DNA of 64,000 nucleotides from DATFFO01 sp963772815 (GCA_963772815.1 CAVYYV010000005.1:1-64000), one strand, 5' to 3'; shown: positions 1 to 9,860, counted from the first letter of the stretch. Numbers and translations are program-made. The notes: generated by a model from the letters alone, not told the origin.

Positions 1-366
1 GCGCCGGCAAGACCTTCGTGGTGGAACTGTACGACCCGGGTCAGTCCTCCCAGACCGGCCTGTTGCAGGTGATCGACCCCAGTGGTGGCGTGTTCAACAG
101 CGGGAACTGCCGCATCTACTCACGAACCAATCCAACCGACAACTGGACCCTCCAGTCGACCCCCCTCCAACTGTCAGGAGTCGGGGTCTCACCCGAGGAA
201 GTACAACGGGCGGTGGCTCAAGTTCGAGATGGACGTGCCCTCCCAACTACACCTGCTCCAACTGCTGGTGGAAGATGAACTACGCCTATCCGTCGGCGGT
301 GAACGACACCACCACCTGGCAGGCCCTGTAGTCGGGAACCCTATCCACCTCACCCCCAGCTCCTGA
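1..366 (+). pseudogene. 3' end of a TadG-like pilus-associated protein, frameshifted
   Basis: The start lies outside the window. Three reading frames must be joined to read the C-terminal end. Frame 3 carries a stretch beginning AGKTFVVELYDPG, then frame 1 gives KYNGRWLKFEMDVP from about 190. Frame 2 gives NYTCSNCWWKMNYAYP and DTTTWQAL up to 331, and frame 1 resumes with VVGNPIHLTPSS ending at 366. The Trp/Cys/Tyr-rich tail followed by a DTTTW strand resembles the C-terminus of large secreted actinobacterial TadG-like proteins, which fits the TadE/TadG genes that follow. At least three frameshifts in about 200 bases mean either indel errors or a dead gene. The family is inferred from tail pattern and context. 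Confidence 0.45.
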
Positions 367-502
367 GAAAGGTCCTGAGACAAGGACTGGAGCCGGTCCT
401 CGCACCCGCCCGGATAGGGGCCCCTCGCCCCATGGCGATGCCCTCCACCTCCGAGCACTCTGTGGAGCGGGTGGAAACATCCGCCAGGGAATGGGAGTGC
501 GA

Positions 503-941
503 ATGGGCATCATCAATGGGTCTGGTCGTGAGCGTGGCGCGGCGCTGGTCGAGGCGGCGAATCATCTTCCCACTGCTCTTCCTGCTGACGTTTGGGATCT
601 GGACCACGGCCAGAGCGTGGAATGTCAAGAACACCATGGAGCATGCCGCCCGGGAGGCCGTTCGTTTCGCTTCGACGGAGCTGCCCTGGGATTCCAGCAC
701 CTCCCCAGCGGATGCGCGAACCGTGGTCGATTCTGAACTGACCGGCTCCTCAATCGTCACGACTGACATCCAGACCGTCTGCATCGACGAGGGAACCGCT
801 CCTTGCTCGTTCGGTCCGACCCCTCAGGGATACAAACAGGTGGCAGTCGAGCTCAGTTATCCCGACTACCCGCTGGAGTTTCTCTTCTTCCAGATGACGA
901 TCGACCTCAACGTCGAGGCGGTGGGGAGGTACGAGGGATGA
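503..941 (+). CDS. TadE-like pilus assembly protein (set 1, first unit), one frameshift
   Basis: From the ATG at 503 the protein starts MGIINGSGRERGAALVEAA, the TadE signature of a short basic N-terminus followed by G-A-x-L-V-E. An extra A near 560 shifts the frame. The next frame continues IIFPLLFLLTFGIWTTARAW, the single membrane helix, then a roughly 110-residue extracytoplasmic domain ending VEAVGRYEG. TadE proteins are minor pseudopilins of Tad/Flp (type IVc) pili, processed and inserted through this helix. The stop overlaps the ATG of the following TadG-like gene (ATGA at 938-941), so the two are translationally coupled. An ATG at 491 is an alternative start. Confidence 0.7.
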
Positions 942-2192
942 GGCGCGCCGAGGAAGGCTTCGCCATCATCTGGGTATCGGCCTGTCTTCTCTTCTTGATG
1001 GGAGCAGCCGCTCTCGCAGTGGATGTGTCGGGCTTCTACGTGACGGCCCGAGTTGACCAGACCGTTGCCGACTTGAGTTGTCTGGCCGGAATCCCAGAGA
1101 TGCCCGAGTCACCCGCAACCGCCCGCCGCGGCAGCCGTGGCGAATGCCAGGTCGAACTTTCCGGCTCTGGCCACTGTGACACCCGCCACCTCGGGGAATA
1201 TCACCACCCTCGACGACGGCAACGGCAACTTCGTCGCGATCGAGGCTCCGTACGGAGGCGACGCCAACAAGATGCACGTTCACGTGCAGAAGACCGACTC
1301 GGCCACCTTCGGTCGGGTGATCGGGGGCGGCCGACACTCCGATTGTCCAGGAGGCGTACTGCAAGGTCTACGCGGGCAATGGCGGCAACGTACCCTTCGG
1401 GGCTTTGCCGGGCGGCTGGACCGGTGGCCTCCAGGCGGAGAACCCCTGTGGCACCAACTCCGGCAACTGCGGACGACTCTTCGTCCCTCGAGCCGACACC
1501 TCGGGTAACAACCCCACGACGATCAAGAACATCGCCGAGGGTCTCGACCGCATCCTCGACCCTGCTCTTGGCACGCTCGTGAACTGCTCGAGTGTCAGAG
1601 CAGGCGGTCATTGCAACGTCGTGGATACCAACACGGGGGTCAACGCGGCAGCGCTCGGCGACGGATTCAAACAGCGCCTCGACGATCCTTCCCCTGCCGC
1701 CGCCACATTCACCATGAGCGGCATCGACTACGACGCCGACTCGATGGCGGCCATCCTGGGTGGATCACCTTCCCCCTGACCTCGAAGCCGGCCGGGTGGC
1801 AGGACTGGATCCATGGGGAGTGGGGAACGGTCGATGTCAGCAATCATTTCTACTGGAACGATGTCGTGGCCAAGTGCGACAGCCCGAGGCTCCTCTCCTT
1901 CCCTATCGTCTCGTCCGATCCCGACTGGTCTCAGACCAAGTACGACAACGGCGATCCATTTCCCGAGTGGCCCAACGGCAACAAGCAGATGAAGGTGATT
2001 GGGATCTTCCAAGGGATACTGGCCGACCCCAACAGCGCCGGCGATTTCAACGGCGGAACCAACCTCAAGAAGGCCTCGAGCCACATCATCTGGTTCGGTC
2101 CCGACGCACGCTGCGTGGGCCCCAACGGCTCGACCACCCCCTACACACCGGGCAGCCTCAAGACCTGGCGCCTGGTGGACCCGGGGGGCTGA
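938..2192 (+). pseudogene. TadG-like pilus-associated protein (set 1), several frameshifts
   Basis: The start at 938 reads MRRAEEGFAIIWVSACLL, then a membrane helix and an A-V-D-V-S-G segment with D-Q-T-V-A-D-L, the typical N-terminus of TadG-like Flp pilus proteins. The frame breaks near 1130, 1325 and 1775. The pieces continue through TSGNITTLDDGNGNFVAIEA, AEGLDRILDPALGTLVNCS and FPLTSKPAGWQDWIHGEWG to a stop at 2192. Joined, they give about 415 residues, mostly a secreted Cys-containing domain. It is a paralogue in layout of the TadG-like gene at 5139-6616. No catalytic motif is visible. Whether it is a pseudogene or an assembly-damaged gene cannot be told from the sequence. Confidence 0.6.
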
Positions 2193-2320
2193 GCCGGATC
2201 ACGCATCCCGCTCGCCGTCCCGGTTGATCAGGGCCCGGAGCACTGGTACGATTCTGTCGGGGCTGGAATCACGTCGCGCTCGCGTCGTGGTGCCCCAGCA
2301 GGCGGGCCAGGAGGCTGGGA

Positions 2321-2784
2321 GTGGATGCCGCTAAGCCACGACACGACAGGGGCGCGACGTTGGTGGAGTTCGCCCTTGTTGTCCCGCTCTTACTTCTACT
2401 GATATTCGGAATCGTCGAAATGTCGCGCGTATGATCGCAGAATTCACGTCTATCAGGACTGCCGCCCGGGAGGGCGCCCGGTTCGCAACTACCACCGAGG
2501 TGGATGCGGGAGTGCCCCACTTCCGGGACTGCTCGGCAATTATCGATGCCGCAAGAGCCAAGTCGGTACTCGGTGATACCAGTCAGATATCTGTGACCTG
2601 GTCCTCACCCGAGGGCTACACACACACCTGCGACCAGGATGACACGACCAACGATCCCGACCAGAACTCCATCACATCGGGCACCACGGTTGAGGTGACC
2701 GTAACCTCGACCTTTGATGCGCTCGTGCCCAACATCGAGCCCTTCATCGACGGTCTCGACATGACGACGTCTCAAACCGCGTGA
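2321..2784 (+). CDS. TadE-like pilus assembly protein A (set 1, second unit), one frameshift
   Basis: The GTG at 2321 follows a good ribosome site (aggaggctggga). The protein reads VDAAKPRHDRGATLVEFA then a hydrophobic helix ending FGIVEMSR. A single-base shift near 2425 puts the rest in another frame: AEFTSIRTAAREGARFATT and on to DMTTSQTA. It aligns along its whole length with the intact paralogue at 6760-7305; both have AREGAR, F-R-D-C-A/S-x-I-I-D-A and a DxCD/DCDxxD acidic segment. It is predicted to be a single-pass minor pseudopilin of a Tad pilus. The next gene starts inside its stop codon region. Confidence 0.7.
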
Positions 2785-3234
2785 GATCTTCTTCGGGACT
2801 ACGACAGGATGACGGGCGACACGAACTCGGCACGAGCAGGGGCGCCGCAGTTGTGGAGATGGCGTTCGCTGTGGTGTTTGCTCATTTGGCTCGTGTTCGG
2901 TGTTGTCGACTTGGGCCAAGCAATCTTCACCGACATCGGGATCAAGGAAGCGGCACAGGCCGGGGCGCACTACTTCGCCTTCACAGAGTCGGCCGATGCG
3001 ACCTCGACAGCCACGGCCGCCGTCAATTCGACTTCCACACCCCAACTCGTCGAGTCCGACATAACGGCAAGCTGTACGGCCCATGTCCGGGACAGCGGAA
3101 CCTATGGAACGGTGCAGGTCGCGACTGACTACGAGCTTGATCTGATCGCGCCCATAGTCGGTTCGTTGTTCGGCGGAACCATCGACCTCAGCGAGACGAC
3201 GCAAGCGGAAAGGTACTTTCCATGTCCGCCCTGA
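2781..3234 (+). CDS. TadE-like pilus assembly protein B (set 1, second unit), one frameshift
   Basis: The GTG at 2781 overlaps the previous stop. The N-terminus carries RGAAVVEMAFAVVFA; a shift near 2880 moves the remaining helix and the domain LVFGVVDLGQAIFTDIGIKE into the next frame, which ends ERYFPCPP at 3234. The intact paralogue at 7298-7717 has the same order (VVEMAF, GIVDLGRAIFTN, EAAQEGA, DLDLITP, AERYF). TadE-family single-pass pseudopilins of this length (about 140-150 residues) work in Tad pilus assembly. Its 3' end overlaps the following TadG-like gene by 13 bases. Confidence 0.7.
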
Positions 3235-4508
3235 TCTCCTCCCTACGACAGACGACATCCGGCGACAGACGGGGAGCCACGCTGGTCCTCGTGCAGTGGC
3301 CCTTCTGATGCTCATGGGCTTCGTTGCCTTGGCGATCGACGGCGGTCTCGGTACGACCGCATCGGGAGGCAGCAGAACGCAGCAGACAACGCAGCCTTCG
3401 CGGCGGCGTGGGAGTGCTGAACCCTTCGACCCCGGCAACCACGCCCGAGGCACAGGCAGTTTCAACGGCCCTGGCCTATGGCTAGACGACACCGAAGACA
3501 ACGTGACAGTGGCGGCGAGCGATCTCGGAAGTGGAATGTGGCAGGTCACTATCACCGTCGTGAACGATGGTGTCTTCGGACCGGCGACACCGTATGCAGG
3601 CAACTCGCTGACGATCGCGTCGCAAGCGACCGCAAGTTGTGATCAGACGCAGTTCCTGGGTGGGAATGCACTATTCGCCGGCGCGCAGACATGCAACCCA
3701 GTGATCGAACTCAACATGAGTGGGTCGTCGATGCGGTCGACAGTGGAATCTTCAGCAACGGGTCCCTCACGATTAATACCTCCGCTCCGGACCGACGTTG
3801 AGTGGGGACCCTGTTCTGTTTGGCGATCCCAATAACTCGAACATCGGATCCCAATACACCGGTCCCCTCCCTGTTGACTACCCAGTGGACTTCAAGATCT
3901 CGGATTATGCACCGGGGTCAAAGCAGTCAAGGCTGGCAGCGCCTACTTTCCGTCCACGACAGCCAGAACATCACCAACTCATGGATGGTGAGCGGGGGTC
4001 ATGCCGATGATGTTGGAGGGGAACGCGATCAACATCACGCAGTCTGGAGTCTATTACGCCAGGGGCAACATCGACCTGCACAACGTGACCGCCGACGCAG
4101 GCGTCCAAGTGACCTTTGTCGCCGATGGGCGGATCAATCTCAACGGCTCAACCCTCAACGGGCTGCAGGGATATTCGTCGGTCGTTTCTGGCGACCACGT
4201 TCCGCCAGGAAGTAACCAGGTAGGCTTGGTGATGGCATCGGACTACGGAACGGCCACATCCCACGAGAATCCGCCCTCGGGGAACTGCTCCGGACAAGAC
4301 GCCATCAAGGTCCAGATCGGCTACCTTCACCAACATGAAGGGCCTGATCTTTGCCCCACACGGCTCGATTCAGTTCTCAAACAGCCAGGTCGATCTCGAC
4401 GGAAGCATCATCGGGTTCGTAGTCAAGTCTTCGGGCTCCAACTTCGACATCACGTACAGGAACGACGACACGTTCGTGCCCGACTACATCGTCGAGCTAG
4501 TCAGCTGA
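3222..4508 (+). pseudogene. TadG-like pilus-associated protein C (set 1), multiple frameshifts
   Basis: The ATG at 3222 gives MSALISSLRQ and RRGATLVLV, then the frame breaks. LLMLMGFVALAIDGGLG, a membrane helix with the A-I-D motif, is in the next frame, and QQNAADNAAFAAAWE in a third. Further pieces (WQVTITVVNDGVFGPATPYA, LEGNAINITQSGVYYARGN) lead to a last frame without its own start codon: FTNMKGLIFAPHGSIQFS through DYIVELVS, stop at 4508. Every piece matches the intact paralogue at 7767-9038 in order, including the beta-helix-like repeat region. At least four shifts make it non-functional as sequenced. Confidence 0.6.
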
Positions 4509-4600
4509 CGAGCCCCGCAACCGAAGGTGGGCACACTCCGCCTACGTACGCCACCTCGATCGGGTATCCCTCACGCCTTAAGAACGCCAAAAGAAATCTC

Positions 4601-4629
4601 TCAAGTTCTCTGGCCCTTCGTGCCGAAAG
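4601..4629 (+). promoter_or_regulatory. Sigma-28 (FliA/WhiG)-like promoter upstream of the second TadE/TadG unit
   Basis: TCAAGTTC (4601-4608) and GCCGAAAG (4622-4629) resemble the FliA/WhiG consensus (TAAAGTTT, then GCCGATAA). The spacing is 13 bases against the usual 11. The site lies about 80 bases before the GTG of the TadE-like gene at 4710. Three other places in the window have the same half-sites with nearly the same spacing. Confidence 0.45.
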
Positions 4630-4709
4630 GGCGAAATGGCGTGAAGTCCTAGGGGAGTGTGAGACCTACGGGGGGATCGCCCGCCTGTAGCGAGGAAAAG
4701 GGTCTGGAA

Positions 4710-5148
4710 GTGAAGCGCCTGCTTTGTGGCAGCCGCAGGGAGACCGGGGCAAGCCTGGTCGAGTTCGCCCTCGTGGCGCCCCTGCTGTTCATGCTGTTGT
4801 TCGGGATGATCGAGTTCGGATGGGCATTCGCCCAGAACCTCGACGTCAAGCACATGGCGCGGGAGGTGGGGCGGCTCGCCACCGTCGACGCGACCGAGCC
4901 GGAGGTCATCGGCGCCGCCTGCGCCAACGACATCGTCAACGCCTCGGATGTCACCGTCATCTCGCGATTCGGGTGGCACGGCCGCCGGCGATACCGCCAC
5001 CGTCACGATCACAGCCAACCTCCAAGAACTGACCGGCATGTTGGACTGGGTCTTCGGCAGCGTCGGCAGCCTCACCTCGACAGTTGAGATCCGGCTGGAG
5101 GAGGATGCCACCAACTGGGACGGGAGCAATCTGGCGCCATGTCCGTAA
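4710..5148 (+). CDS. TadE-like pilus assembly protein (set 2, first unit), one frameshift
   Basis: The GTG at 4710 follows cgaggaaaagg. The protein starts VKRLLCGSRRETGASLVEFA and has one helix (LVAPLLFMLLFGMIEFGWAF) followed by HMAREVGRLATVDA. A shift near 4965 is needed to join the second half (RDSGGTAAGDTATVTITA to DGSNLAPCP, stop 5148). Joined length is about 145 residues, normal for TadE. It corresponds by position and partner to the gene at 503-941. The following TadG-like gene starts inside its 3' end (overlap 5139-5148). Confidence 0.7.
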
Positions 5149-6616
5149 AGAGCACACTCCAGTCGGACAAGGGAACGGTGGTCGTTCTCATCGCCGCCTC
5201 CCTCTTCATGATGATGGGCTTGGCCGCCCTGGTCCTCGACGGCGGCTCCATCTTCAGCGAACGTCGCCAAGCTCAGTCCGGTGCGGATTTCGCAGCACTG
5301 GCCGCCGTCCAGTTCGCCACCAGCTGCGACACGACATGCAACATCTCAGATGCCGTCGAGAACGGCGCTGCCGAGGCGATGAATGTCGTCGCCGGTAATC
5401 TGCCCGGGCGCACTCTCGACTGGCTCGCCTGTGACGACACCGCCACTCGCCCAGCCGAGTACGTGAGGGTTTCGTCCGCGACCGACTGCATCTCCTTCAC
5501 CAGCAACCTCGAGAAGGCCCGGGTCAAGCTCCCCGAGGACTCGATCGACACCACCTTCGGCAAGGCGATCGGATTCGACAGCCTGAGCACTGGCGCTTTC
5601 GCCGAGGCGATGACCAAGGTGCGATCTTCGGCCGATGTGATCCCATTTACTCTGGGCGGGAACGGCAGCCAGGTGTGCCTGTACTCCAACCAGGCCCCGC
5701 AGACGGTGCCTCCCTGCGATGGCCCTTCGGACGGCAACTTCGGCTATCTCGACATCGCCCTCTACGGGAACACCGAATTGGGAACCCCTGAAACCTGTCT
5801 CGACGGAACCGCCAACAAACGCATCTGCGATCAACATCGTGTACGGCACAGACCACAACGTGGTCAAGTACAGCCCGGGTGACAAGGTGGTGAACGACGG
5901 GCTCACGTGCCCCAGCCGCAACGAGGACATCAACCAGCTCGACGTCAAAACCGGGTCACCGAAGACCGGGATCACCGACGGGATGATCTACTCCAGCCCA
6001 AGACGCGATCGACACTCAACCCGTGCCGGTGCGGCCGGGGCGGTTGACATGCGATTCCACCGATGCCAATGCCTCCTCGGACTGCGTCAACGTGCGCGGT
6101 CTGAGCCTCGACCACACGGGGCTGTGGGAATACCTCAACAGCTGGGCAAAGATGAACATCAGCGCCTGCTCGGGTGTCCAAACCCACACCGGGATGGCCA
6201 ACTGTCTCGCGGCTTGGGACCCGACAACCGACAAGCCCATCTTCAAGGAATCGATCAAGTATCACCCCCGCTTCGCCGCCATTCCGGTCTTCAGTTCTTA
6301 TCCATCGAACGGATCCAGCGCTTCCTACACCATCGTGGACTTCGTGCCGGTCTGGCTCGAGACGATCTATTCCAACTGCAACAGGAACACGTGCGACACG
6401 ATCCACAGTCCGGGCGAGCCACACGCCAGCGGAGCCGTGGCGTGTTCGGACCCGATCGTGCCCGATGTGTGGAACTGTGGTTGGAACGACAACAGCGGGC
6501 CCACCAGCGTCGAGGCCCTGACCGCCTTCAGGCTGGATCTCGGCATGCTGCCCGCCAAGATCGTCAAGGACTGGCCGGGCACCAAGAGCGCCCGCGCATT
6601 CTTCTTGACCAGGTAG
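5139..6616 (+). CDS. TadG-like pilus-associated protein (set 2), two frameshifts
   Basis: The ATG at 5139 gives MSVKSTLQSDKGTVVVLIAA, one membrane helix (SLFMMMGLAALVLDGG) and RRQAQSGADFAALAAVQ, the N-terminal TadG pattern. About 230 residues stay in frame. Breaks near 5820 and 6005 lead through INIVYGTDHNVVKYSPGDKV and then CDSTDANASSDCVNVRGLS to FFLTR at 6616. The joined protein of about 490 residues is mostly a secreted domain rich in paired Cys, Asn and Trp. TadG-like proteins are anchored pilus or envelope factors; the exact role of this large type is unknown. It is probably co-transcribed with the upstream TadE-like gene. Confidence 0.65.
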
Positions 6617-6666
6617 CACAAACAGATCCTCCGCCCAGAAATCGGATGGCCAGAAGGCGGGAGTCT

Positions 6667-6694
6667 TCAAGTTCTGTTCCCGCACCGTCGATAT
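6667..6694 (+). promoter_or_regulatory. Sigma-28 (FliA/WhiG)-like promoter upstream of the intact TadE-TadE-TadG trio
   Basis: TCAAGTTC (6667-6674), a 12-base spacer and GTCGATAT (6687-6694) resemble the FliA/WhiG consensus. It lies in the gap between the TadG-like gene ending at 6616 and the TadE-like gene starting at 6760. The -35 half is identical to that at 4601. Confidence 0.5.
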
Positions 6695-6759
6695 ATGAGC
6701 GTGACCGGTCACCCTTTGAAGCGTCCGGTCTGGCACGTAATACGAGGGTCTGGGGCCCG

Positions 6760-7305
6760 ATGACTCGCTTGCACAACTTCAAACTAAACAGGGGCGCTGA
6801 GCGGGGTGCAACGCTGGTGGAGTTCGCCATCGTTGCACCGCTGCTCTTCATGCTTCTCTTCGGTGTCATCGAATTCGCCCGGCTGATCAGCGCCTACACC
6901 ACGGTCTGGTCGGGCGCCAGGGAAGGGGCACGGTACGCCACCACCTCGGGCGAGTCGGACATCACACCCGGGATCCCGCGCTTTCGCGACTGCGCCGGAA
7001 TCATCGACGCCGTCCAGGCCAAGGCCATCACCACCAGCATCAACACGTCCGACATCACGATTGAATGGCTTGACAGCTCCGGCAACGTAATCGCCGATTG
7101 CGACAACTCGGACTCCACCTACCCCGACCCGTCCAACCAGACCGCCGGAGCTTGGGACGTGGACATCTCGAACGGGACCATCATCAGCGTTGAGGCGGAC
7201 GGCACGTTCAACAGCGTGATGCCGTTCATCGGCGACTTCCTGAGCAACATCCAGCTCGACTCGACACAGACGCGCTCTATATACGAAGGGATCATCGGTG
7301 GCTAG
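6760..7305 (+). CDS. TadE-like pilus assembly protein A (set 2, intact)
   Basis: The 181-residue protein starts at the ATG at 6760; the open frame extends further upstream, but only this start puts RGAERGATLVEFAIVAPLLF near the N-terminus. The single helix (about residues 25-45) is followed by ARLISAYTTVWSGAREGARY and an Asp/Ser-rich extracytoplasmic domain. It is a predicted minor pseudopilin of a Tad/Flp pilus. Its stop (7303-7305) overlaps the GTG of the next gene. It is the intact counterpart of 2321-2784, and a sigma-28-like promoter lies about 70 bases upstream. Confidence 0.85.
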   Translation: MTRLHNFKLNRGAERGATLVEFAIVAPLLFMLLFGVIEFARLISAYTTVWSGAREGARYATTSGESDITPGIPRFRDCAGIIDAVQAKAITTSINTSDITIEWLDSSGNVIADCDNSDSTYPDPSNQTAGAWDVDISNGTIISVEADGTFNSVMPFIGDFLSNIQLDSTQTRSIYEGIIGG

Positions 7306-7717
7306 GCCAAGACGAGAACGAGGCGCGGCGGTCGTTGAGATGGCGTTTGTCGCCGTGTTCCTGTTGATTCTGGTCACGGGGATCGTCGATCTGGGGCGGG
7401 CCATCTTCACCAACATCTCAATTCAGGAGGCGGCCCAAGAGGGGGCGTCCTACGCCGCCTTCGAGGAAACCGTGACGGTCGCTCAGATCCAGCAGCGAGC
7501 TGTCGATTCGACGAGCGCTCCCACTCTCAGCACCTCCGACGTCGGCGTCTCTTGCGCAACCGAGCCCAAGTCGAAGAAGAACGGCACACGGGTGAACGTG
7601 ACCGTCACCTACGACCTGGACCTCATCACGCCTTATGTGGGGCAGTGGTTCGGGGGTGGACTGACGCTGAGCAAAGCGGCGGAGGCAGAGAGGTACTTCA
7701 CCACATGTCCGTCCTAG
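7298..7717 (+). CDS. TadE-like pilus assembly protein B (set 2, intact)
   Basis: GTG start at 7298, overlapping the previous gene by 8 bases. The 139-residue protein has a short basic head (ARPRRERGAAVVEMAF), one helix (about residues 14-36, VAVFLLILVTGIVDLG) and AIFTNISIQEAAQEGASYAA. A compact domain with two Cys residues ends AERYFTTCPS. This is the TadE architecture. It is the intact paralogue of 2781-3234 and probably forms a heteromer with the neighbouring TadE and TadG proteins, as such trios do in Tad loci. Confidence 0.85.
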   Translation: MARPRRERGAAVVEMAFVAVFLLILVTGIVDLGRAIFTNISIQEAAQEGASYAAFEETVTVAQIQQRAVDSTSAPTLSTSDVGVSCATEPKSKKNGTRVNVTVTYDLDLITPYVGQWFGGGLTLSKAAEAERYFTTCPS

Positions 7718-7766
7718 CCCTCCTTGCTCTCGTCCCACCATCCGGCCCTTTTGGAAAGAAGCAGTA

Positions 7767-9038
7767 ATGCACACTCTGCGTAACATCCTGGCGCTCCGAA
7801 TCGATCGTGAGGACAAGGGCGCCACCATGGTCCTCGTGGCGATGTCACTCCTGATGCTGTTCGGGTTCGCTGCCCTGGCGATCGACGCCGGGCTCGGCTA
7901 CAACGACCGCCGCGGCACTCAGAACGCGGCCGACAATGCCGCTCTGGCGGCAGCCTGGGAAGCCTGCAATCCGAAAGTGAGCGGCGCACCCAACCCCACC
8001 CAGGCAGCACTCCAAACTGCCGCCGACAACGGCTACGACAACAGTGCCTCGGACGTCACGGTGACCGCCACCGACCAGGGCGATGGCGAGTGGCAGATCG
8101 ACATCGCCAAGGTAAATCAGGGAACCTTCGGGCAGGCCACTCCCTACGCAAACGACCAATTGACGATCGTGTCGTCGGCCACGGCCCAATGCGACGTGCA
8201 TCCCTTCCTGGGTGGTTATGCCATCTTCGCCGACGCCCCCAGCAGCTGCAACGGAGGTGTCGAGCTCGACTTGTCGGGAGCCTCGAAGATCATCAACGGA
8301 GGAATCCACAGCAATGGTGACGTCAAGATCACCGGATCGAGCACCACCGTCAACGGTCAGGTCACATATGTTGGCTCCTCGAACTTCACCCCTTCCCAAC
8401 AGGTCTTCTCCGCGCTGGATTATCCAATCATCATCAACGTCGAGGACTACGCACCAGGTGGGTCCCGTGCCACCCCCTACGACACCGGCGATCCCACCAC
8501 AGACGAGTATTTCTACAGCTCCTCGGATATCAACGACGCTTGGATCAAGAACGGCTACGGCACGAGTTCGGGGAGTGACCTGACCGTCACGCAGTCCGGT
8601 GTCTATTTCACCGAGGGTGACATCAAGTTCACAAAGAACCTCATCATGGGTAACGATATGGATACAGGTAAGCCGGTCAAGGTGACTTTCGTGGCCCGGG
8701 GCCAGATCAGTATCTCGGCCAAGACGGACATTTCAGGTTTCGATCCGATCATCGGCGGTGTCAATGACCCCGGTGTGGCTCTGTTCTCGAACTATGAGGC
8801 TCCACCTAGCGGCCCTACCTGCACCGGTAACGCCATCAACATCAGCAGCAGCGGCGTCAACTGGACGGGACTGATCTACGCGCCCTACGGCGCAGTAACG
8901 CCCAGCTTTTCCAGCGGCTCGAGTCTCAACGGGTCGATCATCGCCTACACGGTCAACGTGTCGGGGGCTGACTTCAACATCTCCTGGCAGGACAATCCGG
9001 CCGCCACGCCGGACTTCGAGGTCAACCTGCTCAAGTAG
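7767..9038 (+). CDS. TadG-like pilus-associated protein C (set 2, intact)
   Basis: The 423-residue protein has KGATMVLVAMSLLMLFGF as the start of its membrane helix (about residues 18-42), then AIDAGLGYNDRRGTQNAADN, the conserved TadG-like N-terminal motif. The secreted part contains repeated short S-G/N-G-x-I/V strands (SGASKIINGG, SGSDLTVTQSGVYF, SSSGVNWTGLIYAP), suggesting a right-handed beta-helix like a polymer-forming bactofilin/adhesin fold. It ends at 9038. It is the last gene of the TadE-TadE-TadG trio, 50 bases after TadE B. A surface-anchoring or adhesive function is inferred; no enzymatic motif is seen. Confidence 0.8.
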   Translation: MHTLRNILALRIDREDKGATMVLVAMSLLMLFGFAALAIDAGLGYNDRRGTQNAADNAALAAAWEACNPKVSGAPNPTQAALQTAADNGYDNSASDVTVTATDQGDGEWQIDIAKVNQGTFGQATPYANDQLTIVSSATAQCDVHPFLGGYAIFADAPSSCNGGVELDLSGASKIINGGIHSNGDVKITGSSTTVNGQVTYVGSSNFTPSQQVFSALDYPIIINVEDYAPGGSRATPYDTGDPTTDEYFYSSSDINDAWIKNGYGTSSGSDLTVTQSGVYFTEGDIKFTKNLIMGNDMDTGKPVKVTFVARGQISISAKTDISGFDPIIGGVNDPGVALFSNYEAPPSGPTCTGNAINISSSGVNWTGLIYAPYGAVTPSFSSGSSLNGSIIAYTVNVSGADFNISWQDNPAATPDFEVNLLK

Positions 9039-9071
9039 GCGGTCAACCAGGCCCCTGGGTAACGTGGTCCG

Positions 9072-9860
9072 ATGCGCGCCACACCGCCCGTCATGCCCGC
9101 CCTGGTCACCGCCTTCGACCAGGTGGGGGACTTGGACGCCAAAGCCCACGCCCACAACGTCGGCCACCTCACAGCCTCGGGCTGTGAGGGCTTCATCCTG
9201 GGCGGCTCCAACGGAGAGGGCCCGTACCTGGAACGGGGCGAACGACGCCGGCTGCTGGAAACGGCCCGTCACGTGGCCCCCAAGGCCCATCTCATGGCGG
9301 GAGTCATGGCCGAGTCGACCCGCCAGGGGATATCACAGGTGGACGAGTGCCAGGCGGCCGACTCGGTTCTGGTCATGACCCCCACCACCCTGGTTCGCCG
9401 ACAACCCACCGCCGTCGCCTCCTATTTCCGCGCCCTCGCCGACCACTCCCAGGCACCGGTCTTCCTGTATTCAGTCCCCCCTACAACGGCCTACAGCCTC
9501 GACCTCGAGCTGGTCACGGAGCTGGCCGAGCACCCCAACATCGTCGGCATGAAGGATTCCTCCGGAGACGTGGTTCGACTCCAGGCCATCGTCGACGCCA
9601 CCCCTGACGAGTTTCTCGTCTACTCGGGCGCCTCCCCAGCCGCGACGGCCGCTGTGGCCGTCGGATGTAACGGCGTCATCACCGGGTCGGCCAACTATGC
9701 CTTCGGACTAGTGGCAGCCGTCGTTGAGGCGGCCGGCAGCGACATCGCCCGGGCCCGTCGTCTCCAATCCCACCTCACGGCCCTCTCACAGGCAGTGGAG
9801 CGCCTCGGCATACCCGGCGTCAAGGCCGCCGCCCGGGCTGCGGGCCTCGACCCGGGCTAG
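9072..9860 (+). CDS. Dihydrodipicolinate synthase / N-acetylneuraminate lyase family aldolase
   Basis: The 262-residue protein fits the (beta/alpha)8 DHDPS/NAL superfamily. It has GSNGEG (residues 45-50, the pyruvate-carboxylate-binding loop, GTTGE in DapA), FLYSVPP with Tyr133, and GMKDSSGD with Schiff-base Lys161. It therefore condenses or cleaves a pyruvate-type 2-oxo acid with an aldehyde. It is shorter than typical DapA (about 290). No lysine or sialic acid genes lie nearby, so the substrate is unknown. The start ATG at 9072 is 33 bases after the pilus gene cluster. DapA proper is less likely than a catabolic member of the family. Confidence 0.8.
   Translation: MRATPPVMPALVTAFDQVGDLDAKAHAHNVGHLTASGCEGFILGGSNGEGPYLERGERRRLLETARHVAPKAHLMAGVMAESTRQGISQVDECQAADSVLVMTPTTLVRRQPTAVASYFRALADHSQAPVFLYSVPPTTAYSLDLELVTELAEHPNIVGMKDSSGDVVRLQAIVDATPDEFLVYSGASPAATAAVAVGCNGVITGSANYAFGLVAAVVEAAGSDIARARRLQSHLTALSQAVERLGIPGVKAAARAAGLDPG

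Noticed and set aside
2605..3603. 332-codon minus-strand frame over the pilin genes
   Set aside because: Shadow of TadE/TadG coding sequence; no family features.
4508..4600. Riboswitch-like leader before the second pilin unit
   Set aside because: No consensus core of c-di-GMP or other known riboswitches was found; the promoter-like motif explains the conserved bases.
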